64,000 nucleotides of DNA from UBA4408 sp002389785. Lineage in GTDB: Bacteria > Bacteroidota > Bacteroidia > UBA4408. The DNA is taken from contig DAORJK010000003.1 in assembly GCA_035438985.1 (NCBI GenBank), forward strand, positions 186,001 to 250,000. The letters are read 5' to 3'. Below, in pieces: positions 35,545 through 43,386 of the stretch. A program made the translations under genes and the position numbers. A model generated the notes under the pieces. That model was not told the origin of the DNA, searched no databases, and saw only the letters and a program-made list of their open reading frames with translations. The stretch's first letter is position 1, and every line of letters begins with the position of its first letter.

Positions 35545-38091
35545 ATGCACAACATTATTTACATAGTACCGGCGTTAGGAATACTTGGATTGCTGGTAAT
35601 GGCAGTAAAATCTGCCTGGGTAACCAAACAGGATGCCGGTGATAAAAATATGCAAGAACTTGCCGGATATATTGCCGATGGAGCCATGGCATTTTTAAAA
35701 GCCGAATGGAAAGTATTGGGGATTTTTGTTGCCTTTGCAGCTGCCCTGCTTGCCTATTCTGGAACTATTCATGAAGTAAACGGTGTTGCGATTCACTCAA
35801 GCTGGATTATTTCAATTGCCTTTATTATTGGAGCCGTATTTTCTGCTACTGCAGGATATATTGGTATGAAGGTAGCTACCAAAGCCAATGTGCGCACCAC
35901 CCAAGCTGCTCGAACAAGTCTTAAACAAGCATTAAAAGTTTCGTTTACCGGTGGAACCGTTATGGGACTTGGTGTTGCCGGATTGGCGGTATTAGGACTT
36001 GGCGGTTTGTTTATCGCTTTTCTAGGAATTTTTGCAGATTTAGGAGTGGATACAGTAAAAACCTCTATCGAAGTTCTCACCGGCTTTTCATTAGGTGCTG
36101 AATCAATTGCTTTATTTGCCCGTGTTGGTGGTGGTATTTATACTAAAGCTGCCGATGTGGGAGCCGACCTAGTTGGTAAAGTAGAGGCAGGAATCCCGGA
36201 AGACGATGTTAGAAACCCTGCTACCATTGCCGATAACGTTGGCGATAACGTAGGTGATGTGGCCGGAATGGGTGCCGATTTATTTGGTTCTTATGTAGCT
36301 ACTATTCTTGCAACCATGGTACTTGGTCAGGAAATTACTGTGAACGACAACTTCGGCGGAATTTCGCCAATTTTATTGCCCATGATTATTTGCGGATTAG
36401 GTATCGTTTTTTCTATTGTTGGTACTTGGTTCGTTACTATTAAAGATGAGAAGTCTAATGTGCAAAATGCACTTAATATGGGTAATTGGTCATCAATGTT
36501 ACTTACTGTTATAGCATCTTATTTTGCAGTAGTTTATTTATTACCTGAAGGCGCTATTAGCTTACGCGGAATGGAATTCGATCGCATGGGTGTATTTTAT
36601 GCAATTTTGGTTGGAACCGCTGTTGGGGCCATCATGAGTATTGTAACTGAATACTACACTGCTATGGGCAAAGGTCCAGTTAACTCTATTATTCAACAAT
36701 CGTCAACCGGACATGCTACCAACATCATTGGAGGTTTGTCGGTTGGAATGAAATCTACAGTTATTCCTATTCTTACCTTGGCAGGTGGTATTATGGCATC
36801 TTATCATTTTGCCGGTTTGTATGGTGTTGCTATTGCTGCTGCAGGTATGATGGCAACAACAGCTATGCAATTAGCGATTGATGCATTTGGTCCAATCGCC
36901 GACAATGCCGGTGGTATTGCCGAAATGAGCCAGTTACCTCCTGAAGTGCGTGAACGAACCGATAACTTGGATGCTGTTGGTAACACCACTGCAGCTACCG
37001 GAAAAGGCTTTGCTATTGCTTCTGCTGCATTAACCTCTTTGGCTCTGTTTGCTGCCTTTGTGGGTATTGCAGGCATCGATTCAATTGATATCTACAAAGC
37101 TCCGGTATTGGCTGGTTTATTTGTTGGAGGTATGATTCCATTTATCTTTTCGGCCTTGTGTATACAAGCGGTTGGAAGAGCTGCCATGGACATGGTACAA
37201 GAAGTTCGTCGTCAGTTTCGCGAAATTCCCGGAATAATGGAATACAAAGCTAAACCCGAATACGAAAAATGTGTTGCTATTTCTACAACTGCTTCTATCC
37301 GCGAAATGATGATGCCGGGCGCTATTGCTTTAATTACTCCGGTTATTGTAGGATTTGTATTCGGACCTGAAGTTCTTGGTGGTTTATTGGCAGGTGTTAC
37401 GGTGAGTGGGGTGTTAATGGGGATTTTTCAGAGCAATGCAGGTGGAGCTTGGGACAATGCGAAAAAATCGTTTGAAAAAGGAGTTATGATCAATGGTGAG
37501 ATGTTTTACAAAAAATCAGAGCCCCATAAAGCCTCTGTTACCGGAGATACTGTGGGTGATCCATTTAAAGATACTTCCGGACCATCGATGAATATTTTAA
37601 TTAAGTTAATGAGCATTGTGTCTTTGGTAATCGCTCCATATATTGCTGTTGTGGGAAATGATTCCGGTGAAGGAAAATGTGAAATGGATAAAATGGATTG
37701 CTGCAAAAAAGAAATGTCAATGGAGCATTGTTCTATGAGCAAATGCGATATGAGCAAATGTGCTACTATGACTAAAGAAGAATGTGCTAAAATGTGCGAT
37801 GAGATGGGCTGTTCTGCCGAAGAAAAAGCATATTGCATGAGCATGTATGGTGCCGATGGAAAATTTATTGGTGCTAAATGCGACATGAACAAATGCATGA
37901 ACATGAGCAAAGAAGAATGTGCAGCTTATTGCGACAGCATGAAGTGTTCTCCTGAGGAAAAAGCCATGTGTGTTGCACATGCAGGTGCATCCGCATCTTC
38001 GTGCATGGAAGGTTGTAACCACGGTTGCAAATCAAAAGCAGAATGTGCTGAAAAGTGCGGCGAGTCATGCGCTAAAATGCACAAAGAATAA
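35545..38091 (+). CDS. hppA: Membrane-bound ion-translocating pyrophosphatase with Cys/Met-rich C-terminal extension
   Basis: Hydrolyses pyrophosphate and pumps H+ and/or Na+ across the cytoplasmic membrane. Residues 1-703 are a full membrane PPase with many transmembrane helices. The substrate site is shown by DVGADLVGKVEAGIPEDD (near 203) and DNVGDNVGDVAGMGADLFG. GNTTAATGKG has Ala where K+-independent enzymes have Lys, so a K+-dependent type is likely; H+ or Na+ specificity is not clear. Residues 704-848 form a tail absent from ordinary members, with 22 Cys and 18 Met. It holds two copies of a 32-residue module (733-764 and 778-809), 22 of 32 positions identical with all six Cys kept. In known structures both termini face away from the cytoplasm, so the tail is probably periplasmic. 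The ATG at 35545 is the usual N-terminus; an open frame begins at 35452 with TTG. Confidence 0.93.
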   Translation: MHNIIYIVPALGILGLLVMAVKSAWVTKQDAGDKNMQELAGYIADGAMAFLKAEWKVLGIFVAFAAALLAYSGTIHEVNGVAIHSSWIISIAFIIGAVFSATAGYIGMKVATKANVRTTQAARTSLKQALKVSFTGGTVMGLGVAGLAVLGLGGLFIAFLGIFADLGVDTVKTSIEVLTGFSLGAESIALFARVGGGIYTKAADVGADLVGKVEAGIPEDDVRNPATIADNVGDNVGDVAGMGADLFGSYVATILATMVLGQEITVNDNFGGISPILLPMIICGLGIVFSIVGTWFVTIKDEKSNVQNALNMGNWSSMLLTVIASYFAVVYLLPEGAISLRGMEFDRMGVFYAILVGTAVGAIMSIVTEYYTAMGKGPVNSIIQQSSTGHATNIIGGLSVGMKSTVIPILTLAGGIMASYHFAGLYGVAIAAAGMMATTAMQLAIDAFGPIADNAGGIAEMSQLPPEVRERTDNLDAVGNTTAATGKGFAIASAALTSLALFAAFVGIAGIDSIDIYKAPVLAGLFVGGMIPFIFSALCIQAVGRAAMDMVQEVRRQFREIPGIMEYKAKPEYEKCVAISTTASIREMMMPGAIALITPVIVGFVFGPEVLGGLLAGVTVSGVLMGIFQSNAGGAWDNAKKSFEKGVMINGEMFYKKSEPHKASVTGDTVGDPFKDTSGPSMNILIKLMSIVSLVIAPYIAVVGNDSGEGKCEMDKMDCCKKEMSMEHCSMSKCDMSKCATMTKEECAKMCDEMGCSAEEKAYCMSMYGADGKFIGAKCDMNKCMNMSKEECAAYCDSMKCSPEEKAMCVAHAGASASSCMEGCNHGCKSKAECAEKCGESCAKMHKE
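37741..37971 (+). repeat. Two-copy internal repeat in the pyrophosphatase tail
   Basis: Coding repeats at 37741-37836 and 37876-37971, period 135 bases. Both encode the pattern KCDMxKCxxMxKEECAxxCDxMxCSxEEKAxC. The protein is conserved more evenly than silent positions, suggesting an older duplication kept by selection (inference). Confidence 0.8.
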
Positions 38092-38110
38092 ATTTGGGTA
38101 TAATCAATCT

Positions 38111-38147
38111 AAAAAAGTCCTGTGAATAAGCTTCGCAGGACTTTTTT
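38111..38147 (+). terminator. Rho-independent terminator after hppA
   Basis: AAAAAAGTCCTG (38111-38122) pairs perfectly with CAGGACTTTTTT (38136-38147), with a 13-base loop and a T run on the plus strand, 20 bases after the stop. Confidence 0.88.
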
Positions 38148-38232
38148 GCTTTGGTAACAACTTATAAAATCAATTGGAGGTAGGTTTAAAAAAGGCTGGT
38201 AGGATAGTTGGATGAACTAGTGCTGATAATGA

Positions 38233-38740
38233 CTCTCACACTCCTTCGACTTCACTCAGGATGACCCCATTAACGGGTGATTAATGTTGGGGAAATAAAA
38301 ACAAAAATTGACTTTTTGGGCTCCCAAAAAGCGCTGTCAGTCTGAGCGGAGTCGAAGACCCTGGGTGGGGTTAACAACTGCTGCTAATGGCTCTCACACT
38401 CCTTCGACTTCGCTCAGGATGACCCTATTAAGGGGTGATTAATGTTGGGGAAATAAAAACAACAATTAACTCTTTGGGCTCCCAAAAAGCGCTGTCAGTC
38501 TGAGCGGAGTCGAAGACCGTGGGTGGGGTAAACTACTGATACCAATGGCTCTCACACTCCTTCGACTTCGCTCAGGATGACCCCATTAAGGGGTGATTAA
38601 GTTGGGGAAATAAAAACCAAAATTAACTCTTTGGGCTCCCAAAAAGCGCTGTCAGTCTGAGCGGAGTCGAAGACCGTGGGTGGGGTAAACTACTGATACC
38701 AATGGCTCTCACACTCTTTCCAATTCACTCAGGATGACCC
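38233..38740. repeat. Tandem array of a 158-bp unit with internal inverted repeats
   Basis: Units start at 38233, 38391 and 38549 (periods 158, 158, 157), with a partial fourth from 38706 to about 38740. Each unit begins CTCTCACACTCCTTCGACTT (unit 1, 38244-38265, is the left arm) and has a near-complementary right arm GTCAGTCTGAGCGGAGTCGA (unit 1, 38336-38357), 19 of 22 bases matching over the arms. Between them are smaller hairpins: ACCCC/GGGGT and CTTTTTGGG-CT-CCCAAAAAG (38312-38331). Short arms of this TTCGACT/CTCAGxxTGAC kind recur in intergenic regions of many Bacteroidota. It looks like a mobile REP/MITE-like element that was then tandemly amplified (inference). Confidence 0.85.
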
Positions 38741-38751
38741 TAGGGGCAAAT

Positions 38752-38784
38752 AAAAAAGCCTGCAGTTAATTTGCAGGCTTTTTT
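38752..38784 (-). terminator. Rho-independent terminator after metK
   Basis: AAAAAAGCCTGCA (38752-38764) pairs with TGCAGGCTTTTTT (38772-38784) over 13 bp with a 7-base loop. On the minus strand it ends in a T run; the plus strand also has one, so it may be bidirectional. It lies 25 bases past the metK stop. Confidence 0.85.
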
Positions 38785-38808
38785 TGATTATACGTAGATG
38801 CTTATTTA

Positions 38809-40089
38809 TTAAGCAGAAACCGCTTCTTTTTCAACAATGTTGAACTCTTTTTTTAGCTGGTCAACATAATCTAATTTTTCCCATCCAAAAGTCTCGTACT
38901 TTTTTCCATTTACTTCAATCGTTCCCGGTATGCGACCCATGTGTCCATAGGCTGCCGTTTCAGAATAAATTGGATTCTTTAACCCAAAACGTTTTACGAT
39001 TGCGCTAGGACGCATGTCAAAAATCTTTGCAACTCGCTGTGCAATTTCTCCGTCGCTAAGTTTTTTACCTTCGCTGTTACGTGCTTTAACGGTATCGTAT
39101 GTATTAACATACAATCCTACCGGCTGGGCAACTCCAATGGCGTAAGCTACTTGTACCAATACTTCATCGGCTACACCCGCAGCTACCAAGTTTTTAGCAA
39201 TGTGGCGGGTTGCATATGCAGCGGAACGATCTACCTTAGAAGAATCCTTTCCAGAAAATGCTCCTCCACCATGTGCTCCACGACCACCATAAGTATCCAC
39301 AATAATTTTACGTCCGGTTAAACCGGTATCTCCGTGTGGTCCACCGATTACAAATTTTCCGGTTGGATTTACGTGATAGTTAATGTCTTTACCAAACAAT
39401 TTTTGAACTCTTTTCGGCAATAACTTTTTTACACGAGGTATTAAAATGTTTATTACGTCGTCTTTAATTTTCGCCAACATCGTATCGTCATCCGCGAAAT
39501 CATCGTGTTGTGTTGAAAGTACAATGGTTTCAATTTTTTCCGGTTTTCCCTTGTCGCTATACTGAATAGTAACTTGCGATTTAGCATCCGGACGGAGGTA
39601 TTTCATTTTTTTACCTTCGCGACGAATTACTGCCAGTTCTTTCAACAACAAGTGCGAAATTTCTAAAGGAAGCGGCATAAAATTATCAGTTTCGCGACAA
39701 GCGTAGCCAAACATCATTCCCTGATCGCCGGCTCCTTGATCTTCTTCCTTCGCACGAGCTACTCCTTGATAAATATCAGATGATTGTTCGTGCAAAGCAT
39801 TTAATATTCCACAAGATATCGCATCAAATTGATATTCTGATTTGTTGTAACCAATGCGGTTAATAACGTTACGTGCAATTTTTTGAACATCTACATTTGC
39901 TTTTGCTGCAGGAGTAGTAGTTATTTCGCCACCAATTACCACCAGTCCGGTAGTAACAAAAGTTTCGCATGCTACTTTAGCATTGCTGTCGTGAGTTAAA
40001 AAGGCGTCAATAACGGCATCCGAAATTTGGTCGGCAACCTTATCCGGGTGTCCTTCCGACACGCTTTCTGATGTAAATAAGTAAGACAT
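38809..40089 (-). CDS. metK: S-adenosylmethionine synthetase
   Basis: Makes S-adenosylmethionine from methionine and ATP in the cytoplasm. Signature blocks are SESVSEGHPDKVADQISDA at the N-terminus, EDQGAGDQGMMFGYA, FVIGGPHGDTGLTGRKII and GGGAFSGKDSSKVDRSAAY (the phosphate loop). The ATG at 40089 gives MSYLFTSESVSEGHPDKV, the normal N-terminus; the open frame extends a further 16 codons upstream. The length of 426 residues matches Bacteroidota MetK. It is divergent from rlmN, whose product consumes SAM. A degenerate TAAATTCG element lies at 40116-40123; no SAM riboswitch was recognised. Confidence 0.97.
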   Translation of the reverse strand: MSYLFTSESVSEGHPDKVADQISDAVIDAFLTHDSNAKVACETFVTTGLVVIGGEITTTPAAKANVDVQKIARNVINRIGYNKSEYQFDAISCGILNALHEQSSDIYQGVARAKEEDQGAGDQGMMFGYACRETDNFMPLPLEISHLLLKELAVIRREGKKMKYLRPDAKSQVTIQYSDKGKPEKIETIVLSTQHDDFADDDTMLAKIKDDVINILIPRVKKLLPKRVQKLFGKDINYHVNPTGKFVIGGPHGDTGLTGRKIIVDTYGGRGAHGGGAFSGKDSSKVDRSAAYATRHIAKNLVAAGVADEVLVQVAYAIGVAQPVGLYVNTYDTVKARNSEGKKLSDGEIAQRVAKIFDMRPSAIVKRFGLKNPIYSETAAYGHMGRIPGTIEVNGKKYETFGWEKLDYVDQLKKEFNIVEKEAVSA

Positions 40090-40359
40090 TTTTATCGTTT
40101 TTTTAAATTGAGGTGCGAATTTAGAATTTAATAGCATATTATTCTAATTCGCTTGTCGATAAATTCGATTTTTGAGTCATTTTTATACATTTTCAATGAA
40201 AATGACTGTATTCTTCCCAAAATAAAAAGCTCCTATTCTGCATACTTGGTTCTCAAAAAATTTCCATTTTAAGGGGATGGCAATTGAGTTTCAAGAATCA
40301 CATAAAATAGTCAACCGGCTTAACAAATGCCTTCTTTCCAATCTTTAATTTTAAAGGTT

Positions 40360-40367
40360 TATCTTTG
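40360..40367 (+). promoter_or_regulatory. Candidate -7 box (TATCTTTG) for rlmN, implying a leaderless mRNA
   Basis: TATCTTTG matches TAnnTTTG and ends only five bases before the ATG at 40372. If active, the transcript would begin at or next to the start codon. No clear TTG -33 element is seen. Confidence 0.5.
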
Positions 40368-40371
40368 CACA

Positions 40372-41469
40372 ATGCTTACTAAGTCTGACAAGGTAGATAT
40401 ACGTTCCCTATCGAAAGAAGAACTCAAAGAATTATTTGTTCAAAAAGGAGAAGCTGCATTTCGCGCCAAGCAAGTTTTTGATTGGCTTTGGCGCAAAGGA
40501 GTGCACTCTTTCGATGCTATGAATAACCTATCCAAAGAAACCCGGGAATGGTTGAAGGAATGCTTTGTAATCAATCCTGTTTCCATTGGAGATTTTCAAA
40601 TTAGCAGCGATCGCACAATAAAGAATGCGTTCAAACTCTTTGATGGAAATATTGTTGAAGGTGTTTTAATTCCTTCAACAACACGAATGACTGCATGTAT
40701 TTCGTCACAAGTTGGATGCAGCTTAACTTGTAAGTTTTGTGCTACCGGAAAACTGGAACGCTTGCGCAATTTAAATGCCGCTGAAATTTATGATCAGGTA
40801 GTACTAATCCGCAATCAATCTTTATCAAACTACCAAATTCCACTTAGCAACATTGTGTATATGGGCATGGGTGAGCCTTTGCTCAACTATAAAAATGTGT
40901 TAGATTCTATCGAGAAAATAACCTCTCCGGATGGACTAAATATGTCGCCACAACGCATTACTGTTTCAACAGCGGGTATTGCTAAAATGATAAAAAAGCT
41001 GGGCGATGATGGGGTAAAATTCAACCTTGCGCTTTCACTACACGCCGCCAATGATGAAAAGCGAAATAAAATTATGCCCATCAATGAGCAAAATTCGCTA
41101 GCAGCATTGGCAGATGCATTGCGTTATTTTTATGAAAAAACAGGTACCCGTGTAACTTTTGAGTACATTGTTTTTAAAGACTTTAACGATAGTTTGCTCG
41201 ATGCGAAAGAGTTGGCTACCTTTTGCAAAAATGTTCCTTGCAAAGTAAATATCATTGAGTACAATCCGATTGAGGACGGTGAGTTTCTACAAACCACGGA
41301 AGAGCGATTAGATAATTTTGTGAAATTGCTAGAAAGTAAAAATATAATTGTAAATGTTCGCAGAAGCCGAGGTAAAGATATAGATGCAGCTTGCGGTCAG
41401 TTAGCCAATAAAAATCAACAAGGCCTTCATCACAAAAAAAAGAGTTCGGTTTCGGGTTTGGGAATTTGA
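40372..41469 (+). CDS. rlmN: 23S rRNA (adenine2503-C2)-methyltransferase
   Basis: Radical SAM enzyme that methylates A2503 of 23S rRNA, and A37 of some tRNAs, at C2. The radical SAM cluster motif is GCSLTCKFCATGK (CxxxCxxC). It is preceded by the RlmN-type helical domain with FRAKQVFDWLWRKG and followed by NIVYMGMGEPLLNY and RITVSTAGI. The mechanistic Cys near the C-terminus lies in GKDIDAACGQLA. The length of 365 residues is normal. The ATG at 40372 follows a promoter-like TATCTTTG by five bases; an in-frame ATG at 40327 would add 15 residues not usual in the family. Confidence 0.96.
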   Translation: MLTKSDKVDIRSLSKEELKELFVQKGEAAFRAKQVFDWLWRKGVHSFDAMNNLSKETREWLKECFVINPVSIGDFQISSDRTIKNAFKLFDGNIVEGVLIPSTTRMTACISSQVGCSLTCKFCATGKLERLRNLNAAEIYDQVVLIRNQSLSNYQIPLSNIVYMGMGEPLLNYKNVLDSIEKITSPDGLNMSPQRITVSTAGIAKMIKKLGDDGVKFNLALSLHAANDEKRNKIMPINEQNSLAALADALRYFYEKTGTRVTFEYIVFKDFNDSLLDAKELATFCKNVPCKVNIIEYNPIEDGEFLQTTEERLDNFVKLLESKNIIVNVRRSRGKDIDAACGQLANKNQQGLHHKKKSSVSGLGI

Positions 41470-41744
41470 GAGTGTGAGAGTGTGAGAATCCGAGAATTGG
41501 GGAGTGTGTGTGTGGAAATCTGGAAATCTGAGAACTTAGGTTGTGTTGGGGGTTTAATTATTGTACCGGATTTTGCTGCTGATAATCGTTTATTTGGGTG
41601 ACTTTTTTACTGCGTTACAAAGTCTAGTTTTGCTTTTGGTTTTTAAAAAAATATACCAACGAAGCATTCAGCCAATAATCTATTTGTTCGGCAGATTAAC
41701 TAATCTCAAAGCTACCAGATTCCAAATTCCCAGATTAAATAAAC
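41470..41744. repeat. Degenerate low-complexity intergenic repeats
   Basis: Short imperfect repeats follow the rlmN stop: GAGTGTGAGAGTGTGAGAAT, then AAATCTGGAAATCTGAGAA. An approximately inverted copy (CAGATTCCAAATTCCCAGATT) is present at about 41710-41731. No credible gene; a 75-codon frame at 41561-41788 overlaps the next gene and has no supporting features. Possibly the remnant of a small repetitive element. Confidence 0.4.
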
Positions 41745-42719
41745 CTACCAACCCAAAATCCAAGCAAACATCAGGGGAGCTACGATAGTTGCATCGCTTT
41801 CGACTATAAATTTTGGTGTGTGTATATCCAGTTTGCCCCAGGTAATTTTCTCGTTTGGAACGGCACCCGAATAAGAACCATAACTCGTAGTTGAATCACT
41901 AATTTGACAGAAATATGCCCAAAAAGGAACATCGTGCATTTCCATATCCTGGTATAACATCGGCACAACACATATTGGAAAATCACCTGCAATTCCACCA
42001 CCTATTTGAAAAAATCCAATTCCTTTACCTCCGCAATTTTCTCGATACCACCCGGCCAACCAAGCCATGTATTCAATTCCCGATTTCATGGTACTTGCCT
42101 TGATTTCATTTTTAATTACATAAGAGGCAAAAATATTTCCCATTGTTGAATCTTCCCAACCCGGCACTACAATGGGAATGTTTTTTTGCGCTGCCGCGAG
42201 CATCCAGGAGTTTTTTGGGTCAATTTCATAGTACTGTTCCAACACACCACTCAACAACATTTTGTACATGTATTCATGTGGAAAATAACGTTCGCCTTTA
42301 TCGTCGGCATCTTTCCAAATTTTGTGAATATGCTTTTGAAGGCGTCTAAAGGCTTCTTCTTCGGGAATGCAAGTATCTGTAACACGGTTGTAATGATTTT
42401 CAAGTAAATCCCATTCTTCCTGTGGGCTCAAATCGCGGTAATTCGGAACTCGTTTATAGTGCGAATGAGCAACCAAATTCATAATGTCTTCTTCCAGATT
42501 AGCTCCTGTACAAGAAATAATATCAACCTTGTTTTGGCGAATCATTTCGGCAAGCGATTTTCCCAACTCTGCAGTACTCATTGCTCCTGCCAGAGTTATC
42601 ATCATTTTTCCGCCTTCGTTCATATGTGCCTCATAACCCTTTGCGGCATCAACAAGCGCTGCCGAATTGAAATGCAAGTAGTGGTTTTCGATGAATTTTG
42701 AAATGGGTCCTTTGTTCAT
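41745..42719 (-). CDS. Deoxyhypusine synthase-like protein
   Basis: The protein has the deoxyhypusine synthase fold motifs: MMITLAGAMSTAELGKSLAEM near the N-terminus (NAD site), DIISCTGANLEED, IPIVVPGWEDSTMGN, IGFFQIGGGIAGDF and, near the end, EKITWGKLDIH. In eukaryotic DHS the matching WGK motif carries the Lys that forms the butylimine intermediate. Bacteria lack eIF5A, so bacterial homologues more likely make a polyamine such as homospermidine or a related product; this is inference. The ATG at 42719 gives 324 residues, usual for the bacterial group. A TACTTTTG box lies 23-30 bases upstream. Confidence 0.88.
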   Translation of the reverse strand: MNKGPISKFIENHYLHFNSAALVDAAKGYEAHMNEGGKMMITLAGAMSTAELGKSLAEMIRQNKVDIISCTGANLEEDIMNLVAHSHYKRVPNYRDLSPQEEWDLLENHYNRVTDTCIPEEEAFRRLQKHIHKIWKDADDKGERYFPHEYMYKMLLSGVLEQYYEIDPKNSWMLAAAQKNIPIVVPGWEDSTMGNIFASYVIKNEIKASTMKSGIEYMAWLAGWYRENCGGKGIGFFQIGGGIAGDFPICVVPMLYQDMEMHDVPFWAYFCQISDSTTSYGSYSGAVPNEKITWGKLDIHTPKFIVESDATIVAPLMFAWILGW

Positions 42720-42741
42720 TTTTAGTTGTTTTTTTACGCTG

Positions 42742-42749
42742 CAAAAGTA
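42742..42749 (-). promoter_or_regulatory. Candidate -7 box (TACTTTTG) for the deoxyhypusine synthase-like gene
   Basis: On the minus strand TACTTTTG matches TAnnTTTG, 23 bases before the ATG at 42719. No clear -33 TTG. Confidence 0.5.
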
Positions 42750-42783
42750 TAATTTAAAACACATGCCATATCGTGTTAAAAGT

Positions 42784-42812
42784 TTGTGAAGAGTTTTTTT
42801 TAAATAAATTTG
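42784..42812 (+). promoter_or_regulatory. Bacteroidota-type promoter for the small membrane protein
   Basis: TTG at 42784-42786 and TAAATTTG at 42805-42812 are 18 bases apart, a close match to the consensus. The start codon is at 42840. It supports the short form of the downstream gene. Confidence 0.65.
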
Positions 42813-42839
42813 CAGTCTAACCATATTCTCACCCCAATA

Positions 42840-43322
42840 ATGTTACTCTTTGCAACCTACTTTAGTATTCTTTTTGTGCTGCTTATAGTAAATAGTATTC
42901 CGGTTTTAGGAACTAAACGCACCAAACGATTTGCACGCATTCCTTCATTTTTCTTTTTCTTACTTTTTACCGGATTTTGGGTAGGTAGGGTGATTGGCTT
43001 TTTGTATTACGACATGAACAAACAACAAAGAGCACACGATACTTCTTATGACGTTAAAAATGTTCGCGGTAAAATTTATACGAAAGGTGAATTTAAAAAG
43101 GATTTTACAAGCGAGAACTACGTGCTTTCTGAACAAAAAAGTTTTTATAGCAATGTGAATTATGTGCTAAAAATGGCCTATGTACAGGCTCTTCTTATAG
43201 TTTTGTTTTCTTTGGTTGGAAGCAAAAAGTACGAGAAACGATTTTTATACTACCGTAGAAAAATCATTGTGTTCTCTATCTTGTTTGCCTTTTGTGTAGT
43301 ATTGGATGCGTTTGTTTTTTAA
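42840..43322 (+). CDS. Hypothetical small membrane protein, four transmembrane segments
   Basis: Family not recognised. The 160-residue protein has hydrophobic segments at about 1-22, 37-60, 115-132 and 138-158. Between the second and third lies a polar loop of about 55 residues with DVKNVRGKIYTKGEFKKDF, followed by conserved-looking aromatic residues. The ATG at 42840 is chosen because a strong promoter (TTG, 18 bases, TAAATTTG ending at 42812) lies just upstream and would be inside the gene if the TTG at 42810 were used. It is divergent from the deoxyhypusine synthase-like gene and convergent with ruvB. Confidence 0.65.
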   Translation: MLLFATYFSILFVLLIVNSIPVLGTKRTKRFARIPSFFFFLLFTGFWVGRVIGFLYYDMNKQQRAHDTSYDVKNVRGKIYTKGEFKKDFTSENYVLSEQKSFYSNVNYVLKMAYVQALLIVLFSLVGSKKYEKRFLYYRRKIIVFSILFAFCVVLDAFVF

Positions 43323-43386
43323 ATACTAACGACGGTTTTTTCTGATTGAAAAATACCTAGTTCAGCAGCTAGCACTTATCACCTTA

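Larger units (their letters stand above)
38092..38808. other. Intergenic region between hppA and metK
   Basis: A 717-base stretch between convergent genes. It contains a terminator at each end and a 158-bp tandem repeat array between them, listed separately. No credible protein-coding gene. Confidence 0.8.

Noticed and set aside
37506..38068. Antisense frames opposite the Cys-rich pyrophosphatase tail with many His and Cys
   Set aside because: They mirror the repeated codons of the tail; the plus-strand frame is continuous with the enzyme and carries the conserved module.
38233..38740. Possible CRISPR array
   Set aside because: The period is 158 bp, the whole unit is repeated with no unique spacers, and no cas genes are in the window.
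40090..40371. SAM riboswitch upstream of metK
   Set aside because: No SAM-type aptamer core or long leader with terminator hairpin could be recognised in this 282-base region by eye; covariance model search would be needed to exclude it.
41561..41788. 75-codon plus-strand frame with a hydrophobic start after rlmN
   Set aside because: It begins with TTG in a degenerate repeat region and overlaps the end of the deoxyhypusine synthase-like gene; no promoter, ribosome site or recognisable domain.
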